A DNA stretch of 64,000 nt from Shewanella basaltis (GTDB lineage Bacteria; Pseudomonadota; Gammaproteobacteria; Enterobacterales; Shewanellaceae): the NCBI RefSeq assembly GCF_023283885.1, contig NZ_JAKILA010000009.1, positions 1 through 64,000 of the forward strand, read 5' to 3'. The notes under the pieces were generated by a model. It had not been told where the DNA came from. It was given only the letters and a program-made list of their open reading frames with translations, and did no database searches. A program made the translations under genes and the position numbers. The first letter of the stretch is position 1, and every line of letters starts with the position of its first letter. Shown piece after piece: positions 18,558 to 26,205 of the stretch.

Positions 18558-19094
18558 ATGAAGTATTTAGCGACAATATTAACTGCTATGTTTGTGCTGT
18601 TTTTGGCAATGATACCAATAACAGCACAAGCTGAAAGCCAAAGTTACAAGCTTGGTGCCGGTGATACCATAGTGATAAAAGTATACGGTGAAGAGGCATT
18701 AACCCTCGAGACACAAATTACTAATAGCGGCACCATTAATTACCCTTTTTTAGGCTCGTTAACCTTAATTGGTTTGACCATTAAAGAAGTTGAGCAATTA
18801 GTATATAGCGGCTTAAAAGGCGATTATTTCGTTGAGCCTAATGTGTTTGTTGGCATGGTTGAATATCGGCCGTTTTATATTCATGGTGAAGTAAAACAAC
18901 CTGGTGGTTACCCCTACCAACCAGGGATGACGGTAAACCAGGCCGTCGCTCTTGCGGGCGGACTCACTGAGCGTGCCTCGCAAGAAAAAATTAAAATTTC
19001 CCGAGAGGGCAGTAAAGTTGAATCTGAAAATGGCACCATTAATAGTGTGATACAGGCTGGCGATACCATTACCATTGAGCAGAGGTTTTTTTAA
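18558..19094 (+). CDS. Wza-type polysaccharide export protein (short form)
   Basis: A 178-residue protein with a signal peptide (cleavage likely after AQAE, about residue 26), a Poly_export domain (YKLGAGDTIVIKVYGEEALT, about 30-105) and one SLBB-type domain (FYIHGEVKQPGGYPYQPGMT, about 113-165). No lipobox cysteine and no C-terminal outer-membrane helix are present, so it is the short VpsN-like form rather than full Wza. It presumably works with the barrel protein before it. The stop overlaps the kinase start by one base (TAATG). Confidence 0.88.
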   Translation: MKYLATILTAMFVLFLAMIPITAQAESQSYKLGAGDTIVIKVYGEEALTLETQITNSGTINYPFLGSLTLIGLTIKEVEQLVYSGLKGDYFVEPNVFVGMVEYRPFYIHGEVKQPGGYPYQPGMTVNQAVALAGGLTERASQEKIKISREGSKVESENGTINSVIQAGDTITIEQRFF

Positions 19095-21343
19095 TGAGTT
19101 TTATTGAACGTCGTACCCCTTCGAATGCTCAAGGTAATAAGCAAACACCACAAGCACAAATGGAACAACTCATTGATATTAAAAAGCTGGTACAGCCTAT
19201 TTTACGTTTTAAATGGCGAATTATCACTTTTGCCTTATTGGTTACAGCATTAACGGTATTTGTTGTACTGAGTATGACACCCATTTACAGTGCAAAATCA
19301 ACACTATTAATTGAAGCTGCACAAGCCCAAGCGATTAAAATTGATGAAGTATATGGTATTAATTCTGGCCAGCAAGAGTATTATTTAACCCAATTTGAAA
19401 TTATTAAATCGCGCAGTATTGCTGAGCGAGTATTTAATGAGCTTGATTTAATTAATCACCCGGCTTTTAATCAGCCACCAGGCTGGTTTGCAGAGTTAAA
19501 GTCGCAACTTAATTTTATCCCTCAAGAGGTAGCTAGTGATTCACAGGCCAGCCAGGATATTGCCAAGCACAGATTAATTGATAGTTTTGCCCAAAATATC
19601 AGTATTTCGCCTGTACCAAAAACCCAACTAGTTAATATTAGCTTTGAAAGCCCAGATGCTGAGTTAGCGGCTAAAGTGGCTAATGCTATTGGTGATACGT
19701 ATATTGTTAGCCAGTTAGAGGCTAAATTGGGTATGACCCAAAAAGCCAATACCTGGTTAGGCGGCCGCCTAGAAGACTTGCGCTTAAAGTTAGATGAGTC
19801 TGAGCATAAGCTTGAACAATTTAAGCTTGAAAATGGCTTAATTGATGTTGAAGGTGTGACAGCGCTTGATGCCAAAGAGCTTGAGCGCTTAAGCGACGAA
19901 ATTACCGTTGCGAGGTCACGCAAGGCCCAGGCAGACAGCTTTATGGCGGTAGTTAAACGCTATGGCGCTACCGATATAAGCCGTTTAGAGAGCCTGCCAG
20001 AGGTAACAGCGCATTTATCGATACAAAACGTAAAGCGTGAGGTGGTGTTAGTTGAGCGTAAAGTGTCTGAGCTGCAGCAAGTATATGGCCCTAAACACCC
20101 TAAAATGATTGCAGCCCAGGCTGAGTTAGACACGGTGCAGCAAAATTTACGCAAACAAATAAGCCGTTTAGTGCAGGGGATAGAAGACGAAGCGCAAACC
20201 GCAGCACAAACCTTGGCGGCGTTAGAGGAGCAATTTAATCAATCAAAAGGCTCGTTTCAAAACCTCAGTACCAAAGACACTGACTACCAACGCTTGCTAA
20301 GAGAAGTTGATACTAACAGACAACTTTTTGATAGTTTTTTAGCTCGTCAAAAAGAAACGGAGGTAACCGGAGATTTTGACTCGCCAGTCGCCCGTTTTAC
20401 CGACAGAGCCGTTGTCCCTTTATTACCAGAAAAACCAAAAAAGAAGGTGATTATTATTTTGGCCTTTATTGCCAGTTTAGGCTTTGCCATGGTGATGGTA
20501 TTAATACTTGATGCTTTAAACGACACCATTAAAACCAATGATGATGTTGAAAAACTCTTGTCGCAACGAGCCCTGGGTTACGTACCTAAAGCCAAAAAAG
20601 GGGCTAGCTATGATGAGATTAACTTTGCCTTTTATGACAGCAGTACACCATTGCATGCCGAGGCGGTTAGAACCATTAGAACCTCCATGTCGTTAATGGC
20701 CATGGGTAGCGAGCTAAATACAATCGAGGTAACGTCGTCTAACCCTAATGAAGGGAAAACCAGCACATCAATGAACCTGGCTTTTGCTTATGCCACCATG
20801 GAAAAAGTGTTAATTATTGATGCCGATTTACGTAAGTCTAGCCTGGGGTTACGTTTTGGATTGCCTACCTACCAGCCAGGGCTTGCCAATGTATTGTCGG
20901 GCACTGACAGTATTGCCAGTTGTATTGTTAAAGAGGTTAAGCCTAACGTAGATGTTATGCCTGCAGGTGCGGTGCCGTTAAACCCGCAAGAGTTATTAGC
21001 ATCGCCTAATTTTGCTGAATTATTGGCTGAGTTAAAAAAACAATACAGTAAAATTATTATTGATACGCCGCCCATTCATGCTGTGAGTGATGCATTGATT
21101 ATTACCGCGTTGTGCGATGCGACAGTATTGGTTGTAAAGGCAGCCCATACTCGCAGCGAGGCAATTAAGTTAACTCTGGCTAAGTTAAACCAGGCGCGCA
21201 GCAAGGTGTTTGGTGTGGTGTTAAATCAGTTTAATACCAAAGAAGCGCAGCGCTATGAGGGCGATTATGGTTATTACCAGGCGTATGGCACTGAATACGC
21301 CATAAAAGACCCTGCAGCACACTCGGCCAATACTAAAGCATGA
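19094..21343 (+). CDS. Wzc-like chain-length determinant and tyrosine autokinase
   Basis: A 749-residue inner-membrane protein. It has a first helix (about 41-62), a large periplasmic Wzz domain with coiled coils (about 63-450, including GNR/GGRL-type segments), a proline-rich second-helix region (VPLLPEKPKKKVIIILAFIA, about 440-475) and a BY-kinase domain. Kinase motifs are Walker A NPNEGKTSTSMNLA (about 550-563), Walker A' VLIIDADLRK and Walker B KIIIDTPPIHAVSDALI. The tail has a tyrosine cluster (YEGDYGYYQAYGTEY) for autophosphorylation. It controls polymer length and export with the phosphatase next to it, whose start overlaps by 4 bases. Confidence 0.94.
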   Translation: MSFIERRTPSNAQGNKQTPQAQMEQLIDIKKLVQPILRFKWRIITFALLVTALTVFVVLSMTPIYSAKSTLLIEAAQAQAIKIDEVYGINSGQQEYYLTQFEIIKSRSIAERVFNELDLINHPAFNQPPGWFAELKSQLNFIPQEVASDSQASQDIAKHRLIDSFAQNISISPVPKTQLVNISFESPDAELAAKVANAIGDTYIVSQLEAKLGMTQKANTWLGGRLEDLRLKLDESEHKLEQFKLENGLIDVEGVTALDAKELERLSDEITVARSRKAQADSFMAVVKRYGATDISRLESLPEVTAHLSIQNVKREVVLVERKVSELQQVYGPKHPKMIAAQAELDTVQQNLRKQISRLVQGIEDEAQTAAQTLAALEEQFNQSKGSFQNLSTKDTDYQRLLREVDTNRQLFDSFLARQKETEVTGDFDSPVARFTDRAVVPLLPEKPKKKVIIILAFIASLGFAMVMVLILDALNDTIKTNDDVEKLLSQRALGYVPKAKKGASYDEINFAFYDSSTPLHAEAVRTIRTSMSLMAMGSELNTIEVTSSNPNEGKTSTSMNLAFAYATMEKVLIIDADLRKSSLGLRFGLPTYQPGLANVLSGTDSIASCIVKEVKPNVDVMPAGAVPLNPQELLASPNFAELLAELKKQYSKIIIDTPPIHAVSDALIITALCDATVLVVKAAHTRSEAIKLTLAKLNQARSKVFGVVLNQFNTKEAQRYEGDYGYYQAYGTEYAIKDPAAHSANTKA

Positions 21344-22065
21344 TAGATTTACATTGTCATATTTTAGCGGGCATAGACGATGGGGCTAAGTCAGTTGATG
21401 AAGCCCTAGCGTTAATAGCCCTAGCTGAGCAGCAAGGGGTGTCACGAATGGTGGCAACGCCTCATATTCACTTAGGTATTTTTGATAATAACCTGGAAAC
21501 AATTAATACCGCCTATGCGGTATTAGCCGACGCGGTTAAGCAGTCAGGGTTGTCTGTTGAGTTGTACGCTGCAGCAGAGGTGAGAATAGCGCCAGAGATC
21601 CTTTTATTCATTGAGCAACAAAAACTGCCGTTTTTGGGCCGATATAATAACCATGATGTTTTGTTATTAGAGTTACCGAGTAGTCATATTCCAGCGGGAA
21701 CCGATAAGCTCATTAATTGGTTGTTGGCGCGAAACGTACTGCCAATGATTGCTCATCCTGAGCGCAACCGTGAATTACAAAGCCATCCCGAACGCATTAA
21801 CGCATTTGTGCAGGCAGGGTGTTTATTACAGTTAACGGCATCATCGTTACTTGGCGACATGGGCGCTAGTGCCAAGTATTTAAGCGAAGATTGGATTAAA
21901 CAGCGGGTTTATTCGATAGTGGCGTCCGACTGCCACTCCATAAAACGCCGGCCGCCAAAAATGGCTGAGGCGATACAGTTAATTACCGAGTTAACCGCTG
22001 TGGATTATGCCGAGCAAATCAGTACAGTAACGCCTAAGTTAATTTCTGATGCTCTAGTCTCTTAA
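21340..22065 (+). CDS. CpsB/CapC-type tyrosine-protein phosphatase (PHP domain)
   Basis: A 241-residue manganese-dependent PHP-family phosphatase. Metal ligands are seen in MIDLHCHILAGIDDGAKS (residues 1-18), VATPHIH, IAHPERNRE and SDCHSIKRRPPKM. It should dephosphorylate the tyrosine tail of the adjacent Wzc-like kinase and so set the polymerisation/export cycle. It belongs to the Gram-positive CpsB type, not the low-molecular-weight Wzb type usual in enterobacteria. ATGA overlap with the kinase gene supports joint translation. Confidence 0.92.
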   Translation: MIDLHCHILAGIDDGAKSVDEALALIALAEQQGVSRMVATPHIHLGIFDNNLETINTAYAVLADAVKQSGLSVELYAAAEVRIAPEILLFIEQQKLPFLGRYNNHDVLLLELPSSHIPAGTDKLINWLLARNVLPMIAHPERNRELQSHPERINAFVQAGCLLQLTASSLLGDMGASAKYLSEDWIKQRVYSIVASDCHSIKRRPPKMAEAIQLITELTAVDYAEQISTVTPKLISDALVS

Positions 22066-22198
22066 CAAATATTTTTAATGAGCTTATTAGGTTGAAACAA
22101 CAGAGTAAAATTGTGTGAGCTGACTTTGTCACCAAGCAATAATGTGTTTGTAAAAAGGATAGCCAGGATATGGATGCTCAAAAAATGGGGCTTGCTTG

Positions 22199-22918
22199 AT
22201 GAAAAGTCATTTTACACAAAAGCCAGTAGTGTCAAAGCGAAGCGTTTTTTATGTGTTAATGGTATTTGTGCTTGTTGCGTTACTGCCTATTTTGGTGCAA
22301 AAAGGGCTGGCGAGTGCCTATCATTTTAAGTCTCGCTTTTATATTGACCAGTGGAGCGAGGGTAATATACCGTCTGACTTGCAATATGCTAATGCACTGT
22401 TGGCTGCCGATTATGCCTATAACATTGACAGCGAGAACGCGCACTATTTATTGACCTTAGCAAAGGTGATGGAGTGGGGTGTTTTTTCATCATTAGCACA
22501 GCCTAACCCTCCATTGTTTAACCAATTATATACAGACGCAATTCGCTTTAGACCCACATGGCCGAATGCCTATAGTGACTATGCTTATAACCTGGCTTTT
22601 ATTCAGCGTGATATAAATAAAGCCTGGCCCTATTTAATAAAGGCGCAGCAGTATGGCCCCTATACACCTGAAGTTCTTCATCAAATATTATCGATTGGTT
22701 TTGCATCATGGCCAAATTTAACGGTTAGTCAAAAACAATTTGTTTTTACAACGGCTAAAAAAGCTGCCTCAGCCAATTGGCGTATGCGTAACGACTTAAA
22801 AAGCTTAGCCAGTCAATACCAATTAACGCCTGTACTATGTACCTATTTTACTTATATGACGCCAAGGCCTAGTGCCCAGGATGAAAACTGGATTAAACAG
22901 GATATGTGCCGCAAATGA
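22199..22918 (+). CDS. VpsP-like polysaccharide biosynthesis protein
   Basis: A 239-residue protein with a single N-terminal membrane helix (about 19-38) and then a helical periplasmic part. It has TPR-like features (NALLAADYAYNIDSENAHYL, YSDYAYNLAFIQRDINKAWP). It resembles VpsP-type proteins that accompany exopolysaccharide polymerases; their function is not known. I place the start at ATG 22199, one codon after an in-frame TTG. The end overlaps the next start by 13 bases. A 130-base gap separates it from the phosphatase gene. Confidence 0.6.
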   Translation: MKSHFTQKPVVSKRSVFYVLMVFVLVALLPILVQKGLASAYHFKSRFYIDQWSEGNIPSDLQYANALLAADYAYNIDSENAHYLLTLAKVMEWGVFSSLAQPNPPLFNQLYTDAIRFRPTWPNAYSDYAYNLAFIQRDINKAWPYLIKAQQYGPYTPEVLHQILSIGFASWPNLTVSQKQFVFTTAKKAASANWRMRNDLKSLASQYQLTPVLCTYFTYMTPRPSAQDENWIKQDMCRK

Positions 22919-24267
22919 CCCAACATTATGATGTTTTATCCTGGCGACCATTTGAGCGCATAATGCTTCTTGCGATTTGTGTATTAATTGTTTGGGTGCC
23001 ACTGCCGTTAGGTAGTAATCGTATTTGGGCGTTAGCGATTTTAGAGTTTATGGTTATTGGTTTGGCTATTGCGCATTTAGTGTATTGCATTAAACATAAT
23101 GCATTATTATTTCGCTATCGTTGGCAAAAGCATTTATTGATCCCCACTGGGTTAATGTTGGGTTTTTTGTGTTTACAATTGCTCAATTGGATCCCGGCAA
23201 TCGATACCCTTGACCCATATCAAACCGCGCAGCAATTGCTAAAAACCTTTTGTTATACCCTGTTTATTTTACTATTAAGCCAATATTGTCAGCATGCGCA
23301 AGCCTTACGCTGGCTGTTTATTGCCATTATTATTTCGGGTTGCTTGCAAGCTTTTTATGGCACCTTATTAAATTTGTTGCAGTTAGAGGCATCGCCTGTT
23401 TTTGGTTATCAGGACGGCGATAGGGCGCGTGGTTCGTTTGTTTACCAAAACCATTTTGCAAATTACCTTGCACTTTGTTTAAGTATCGCCTTTGGTTGGC
23501 TGTTATCTGAGCTTAAAACTAGCAAGTCTGATACTGATTTTAGGCAAAAATTTATCGACTTATTGTCCACTTTGTTTAGCCGTAAAATCATTTTACGACT
23601 TGCTATTGTTATTATGGTGATCGGCCTCATTTTAAGCCGTTCACGTATGGGGAATGCAGGCTTTTTTACTGCGCTTGGGGTGGTGTCACTGTTGTCGATG
23701 TTTATTTATCGCAGGCCGCCAACCCTGTTTAAACCCTTAGTTATCAGTATTTTTATTCTTGATTTACTTATCGTAGGGTCAATTTTTGGTGTTGATAAGG
23801 TAAAACAGCGTTTAGAAGACACTTCTTTTAGTTCAGAAACTCGCGATGAAGTGGTTATTGATAGTATACCGATTATTAAGCAGCATTTATTGACCGGCAC
23901 AGGCGGTGGCAGTTTTTATACTGTGTTCCCGCAGTACCAACCCCAGTTTTATTCGGGCTTTTACGACCATGCCCATAATGAATATGTGCAGTTTGTGGTT
24001 GAATATGGTGTGGTGATGACTGCTATTTTAGGCCTGTGGGTGTTATATGCCTTTTGGTTAGCCTGCCGAACCATGTATTTGCGTAATAATAAACTTTATA
24101 AAGGCATTGCTTTTGGTTGTGCAATGGCCATTGTGCACATGCTGATCCATTGTACAGTGGATTTTAATTTGCAATCACCAGCCAACACTTTGCTGTTTTT
24201 AACTATTTTAACGTTGTGTTGGCTGGTGCGGTATTTACCATCGGACAACCCCAAAAAATCGAGATAA
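22906..24267 (+). CDS. O-antigen ligase / Wzy polymerase family protein
   Basis: A 453-residue membrane protein with about 11-12 helices. The family hallmark is in the large periplasmic loop and the helix after it: GSFVYQNHFANYLALCLSI (about 178-196), LSRSRMGNAGFFTALG and FYDHAHNEYVQFVVEYGVVM (about 352-371). Such proteins either polymerise repeat units (Wzy) or ligate glycans to lipid A core (WaaL) or protein. Because it sits next to the export genes and a VpsP-like protein, an exopolysaccharide polymerase is the likelier role. It is the last gene before repeat cluster 4. Confidence 0.88.
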   Translation: MPQMTQHYDVLSWRPFERIMLLAICVLIVWVPLPLGSNRIWALAILEFMVIGLAIAHLVYCIKHNALLFRYRWQKHLLIPTGLMLGFLCLQLLNWIPAIDTLDPYQTAQQLLKTFCYTLFILLLSQYCQHAQALRWLFIAIIISGCLQAFYGTLLNLLQLEASPVFGYQDGDRARGSFVYQNHFANYLALCLSIAFGWLLSELKTSKSDTDFRQKFIDLLSTLFSRKIILRLAIVIMVIGLILSRSRMGNAGFFTALGVVSLLSMFIYRRPPTLFKPLVISIFILDLLIVGSIFGVDKVKQRLEDTSFSSETRDEVVIDSIPIIKQHLLTGTGGGSFYTVFPQYQPQFYSGFYDHAHNEYVQFVVEYGVVMTAILGLWVLYAFWLACRTMYLRNNKLYKGIAFGCAMAIVHMLIHCTVDFNLQSPANTLLFLTILTLCWLVRYLPSDNPKKSR

Positions 24268-24299
24268 GCGCAAACCTGCGGTTGGTTTATCTTTTTGCA

Positions 24300-24780
24300 C
24301 GTCATCTCTGAGATCTGTTATCAGGGACCCAGGTGTTGCTTTTGCCCTACCGCTCGTCATCCCTGAGTTCTTTTATCAGGGATCCAGGTGTTTTTTTTGA
24401 CTTTGCTTGAAACGTAAATAAAACACCTGGATTCCGGCTTTAAAAGCGTTACCGGAACGACGTAGTAGGGGGGCATTTGTATACGAATAGGCAAAAGACT
24501 AAGTAGTGAGCGTTTATTGGTTATCATTTTTTGCTTTATCTTCTTGCTCGTCATCCCTGAGTGCTTGTGTCAGGGATCCAGGTGTTTCTTGTGACCTTGT
24601 TTGAAACGTAAATACAACAGCTGGGTTCCGGCTTTAAAAGCGTTACCGGAACGACGGAGCAGTGGGGCATTTGTAGACGAATATGCAAAAGACGAAGTAG
24701 TGAGCGCTTATTGGTCATCATTTTTTGCTTTATCTTCTTGCTCGTCATCCCGGAGTGCTTGTATCAGGGATCCAGGTGTT
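24300..24780. repeat. Hairpin-repeat cluster 4 between the Wzy-like gene and galU
   Basis: A composite unit of 194 bases repeats with starts at 24355, 24549 and 24743, preceded by a single diverged type B hairpin at 24300. Each unit has a type B hairpin facing right, then the TTGAAACGTAAATA spacer and a type A hairpin facing left. A unique-looking 90-base tail follows that ends GCTTTATCTTCTTGCTCG. The two full copies differ at only a few positions, showing recent duplication or homogenisation. Short reading frames here are repeat translations. Confidence 0.9.
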
Positions 24781-24852
24781 TCTTTTATACTTTTACCTTT
24801 TCCCTTTTTATTTTTTAACTTTGCTATTAGCACACGCTAAATAAGGATATTT

Positions 24853-25743
24853 ATGAAAGTTGTTATTCCCGTTGCCGGTTTAGGCACTCGTATGTTACCT
24901 GCTACTAAAGCCATCCCAAAAGAAATGCTGCCTTTGGTGGATAAACCGCTTATTCAGTACATTGTTGACGAATGTGTCAGTGCCGGGATTAAAGAGATTG
25001 TGTTGGTGACCCATGCCAGTAAAAACGCCATCGAAAACCACTTTGATAAATCGTATGAGCTCGAGTCAACACTCGAGAAGCGTGTAAAGCGTCAGTTACT
25101 GCACGAAGTCCAATCTATTTGCCCTAAAAACGTCACCATTATGCACGTGCGCCAGGGTGAAGCTAAAGGTTTAGGCCACGCGATATTATGTGCTAAGCCT
25201 TGTATTGGCGATAATCCGTTTGCCGTTGTACTACCTGACGTGATTTTAGATTCATATTCTGCCGATCAACGCACTGAAAATTTAGCGTCAATGTTAATCC
25301 GTTTTCGTGAGTCTCGTGCTAGCCAAATTATGGTTGCACCTGTGCCAGATGATCAGGTTCATAAATACGGTATTGCAGATTGTGGTGGCGAAACCATCAA
25401 CCCTGGTGATTCAACCAAAATTTTTACCATGGTTGAAAAACCTGAAGTGGGCAAAGCACCTTCTAATTTAGCCGTTGTCGGCCGTTACGTATTGTCTGAG
25501 AAGATTTGGGATTTATTAGCGCGCACGCTCCCTGGTGCTGGTGATGAAATCCAGTTAACTGATGCTATTGATATGCTAATAGAATCTGACACTGTTGAAG
25601 CCTTTAATATGACAGGTAAGTCGCACGATTGTGGCGACAAACTTGGTTACATGAAAGCCTTTGTTGAATACGGCCTTCGCGACCCTAAGTTGGGCGGAGA
25701 CTTTAAGAAAGAGTTAGCGGGCTTATTAGAAGAATACAGATAA
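24853..25743 (+). CDS. galU: UTP-glucose-1-phosphate uridylyltransferase
   Basis: A 296-residue enzyme making UDP-glucose, the substrate of Ugd at the start of the locus. Seen are the nucleotide-binding [21 protein letters not shown] (4-23 and on), [17 protein letters not shown], the VLPDVILD metal-site stretch, [11 protein letters not shown] and the C-terminal [20 protein letters not shown]. Length fits the family. AAGGAT stands 7 bases before the ATG. It has its own repeat clusters on both sides, so it is probably a separate transcription unit. Confidence 0.96.
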   Translation: MKVVIPVAGLGTRMLPATKAIPKEMLPLVDKPLIQYIVDECVSAGIKEIVLVTHASKNAIENHFDKSYELESTLEKRVKRQLLHEVQSICPKNVTIMHVRQGEAKGLGHAILCAKPCIGDNPFAVVLPDVILDSYSADQRTENLASMLIRFRESRASQIMVAPVPDDQVHKYGIADCGGETINPGDSTKIFTMVEKPEVGKAPSNLAVVGRYVLSEKIWDLLARTLPGAGDEIQLTDAIDMLIESDTVEAFNMTGKSHDCGDKLGYMKAFVEYGLRDPKLGGDFKKELAGLLEEYR

Positions 25744-25760
25744 GTTTTGTTCTTTTAGTA

Positions 25761-26150
25761 TGTAATCCCTGAGATCTGTTATCAGGGGGCCAGGTGTTGC
25801 TTTTGACTTAAGGTGCTAGGTTCTAGGGCGACCTTCGGTCTGCTAGGACGCTACGCTGCTAGAATCTAGATCCTCTGGCGAGCTTGCGAGTTCCTAGAGT
25901 CTAGGGCCTAGAAACCCAAAATCAACACTTGGATTCCGGCTTTAAAAGCGTTGCCGGAATGACGGGCCAAACACCTGGATTCCGGCTTTAAAAGCTTTGC
26001 CGGAATGACGTAGTAGTTGGCGTTACCGGAACGACGGAGTAGTGGGGCATTTGTAGACGAATAAGTAAAAGATGAAGTAGTGAGCGTTTATTTGTCATCA
26101 TTTTTTGCTCGTCATCCCTGAGTGCTTGTATCAGGGACCCAGGTGTTGCC
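25761..26150. repeat. Hairpin-repeat cluster 5 between galU and mnmC
   Basis: Contains a diverged type B hairpin at 25766, two type A hairpins facing left (25929-25965 and 25972-26010), a spacer nearly identical to that of cluster 4 (GGGGCATTTGTAGACGAATA) and a type B hairpin at 26111-26149. The shared spacer shows that clusters 4 and 5 come from the same composite unit. It lies between convergent genes. Confidence 0.88.
25806..25913. repeat. CTAG-rich element, copy 2 (eight CTAG in about 105 bases)
   Basis: Inserted within cluster 5. It contains eight CTAG tetramers, the hairpin GACC-TTC-GGTC and the stretch CTCTGGCGAGCTTGCGAG. That stretch is shared, in inverted orientation, with 16411-16436 and, with changes, with 26174-26203. 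CTAG is generally rare in proteobacterial DNA, which makes the clustering stand out. Confidence 0.65.
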
Positions 26151-26152
26151 TA

Positions 26153-26205
26153 GATTTTAGAAGGACTAAGTCCGCTCTGTGGCGAGTTTGCGAGTTGCTA
26201 GAGCA
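26153..26205. repeat. CTAG-rich element, copy 3, abutting the mnmC stop
   Basis: Contains GGACTAAGTCCGCTCTG and GGCGAGTTTGCGAGTTGC followed by TAGAGC, a diverged copy of the stretch at 25873. It ends directly at the stop codon of mnmC. Confidence 0.5.

Noticed and set aside
22111-22329. 72-codon frame overlapping the VpsP-like gene
   Set aside because: Different frame from the real gene, no motif, no conserved start.
24601-24840. Short plus-strand and minus-strand frames in repeat clusters (24.4-24.8, 29.8-30.2 and 5.1-5.4 kb)
   Set aside because: Translations of the hairpin repeats; frames are interrupted differently in each copy.
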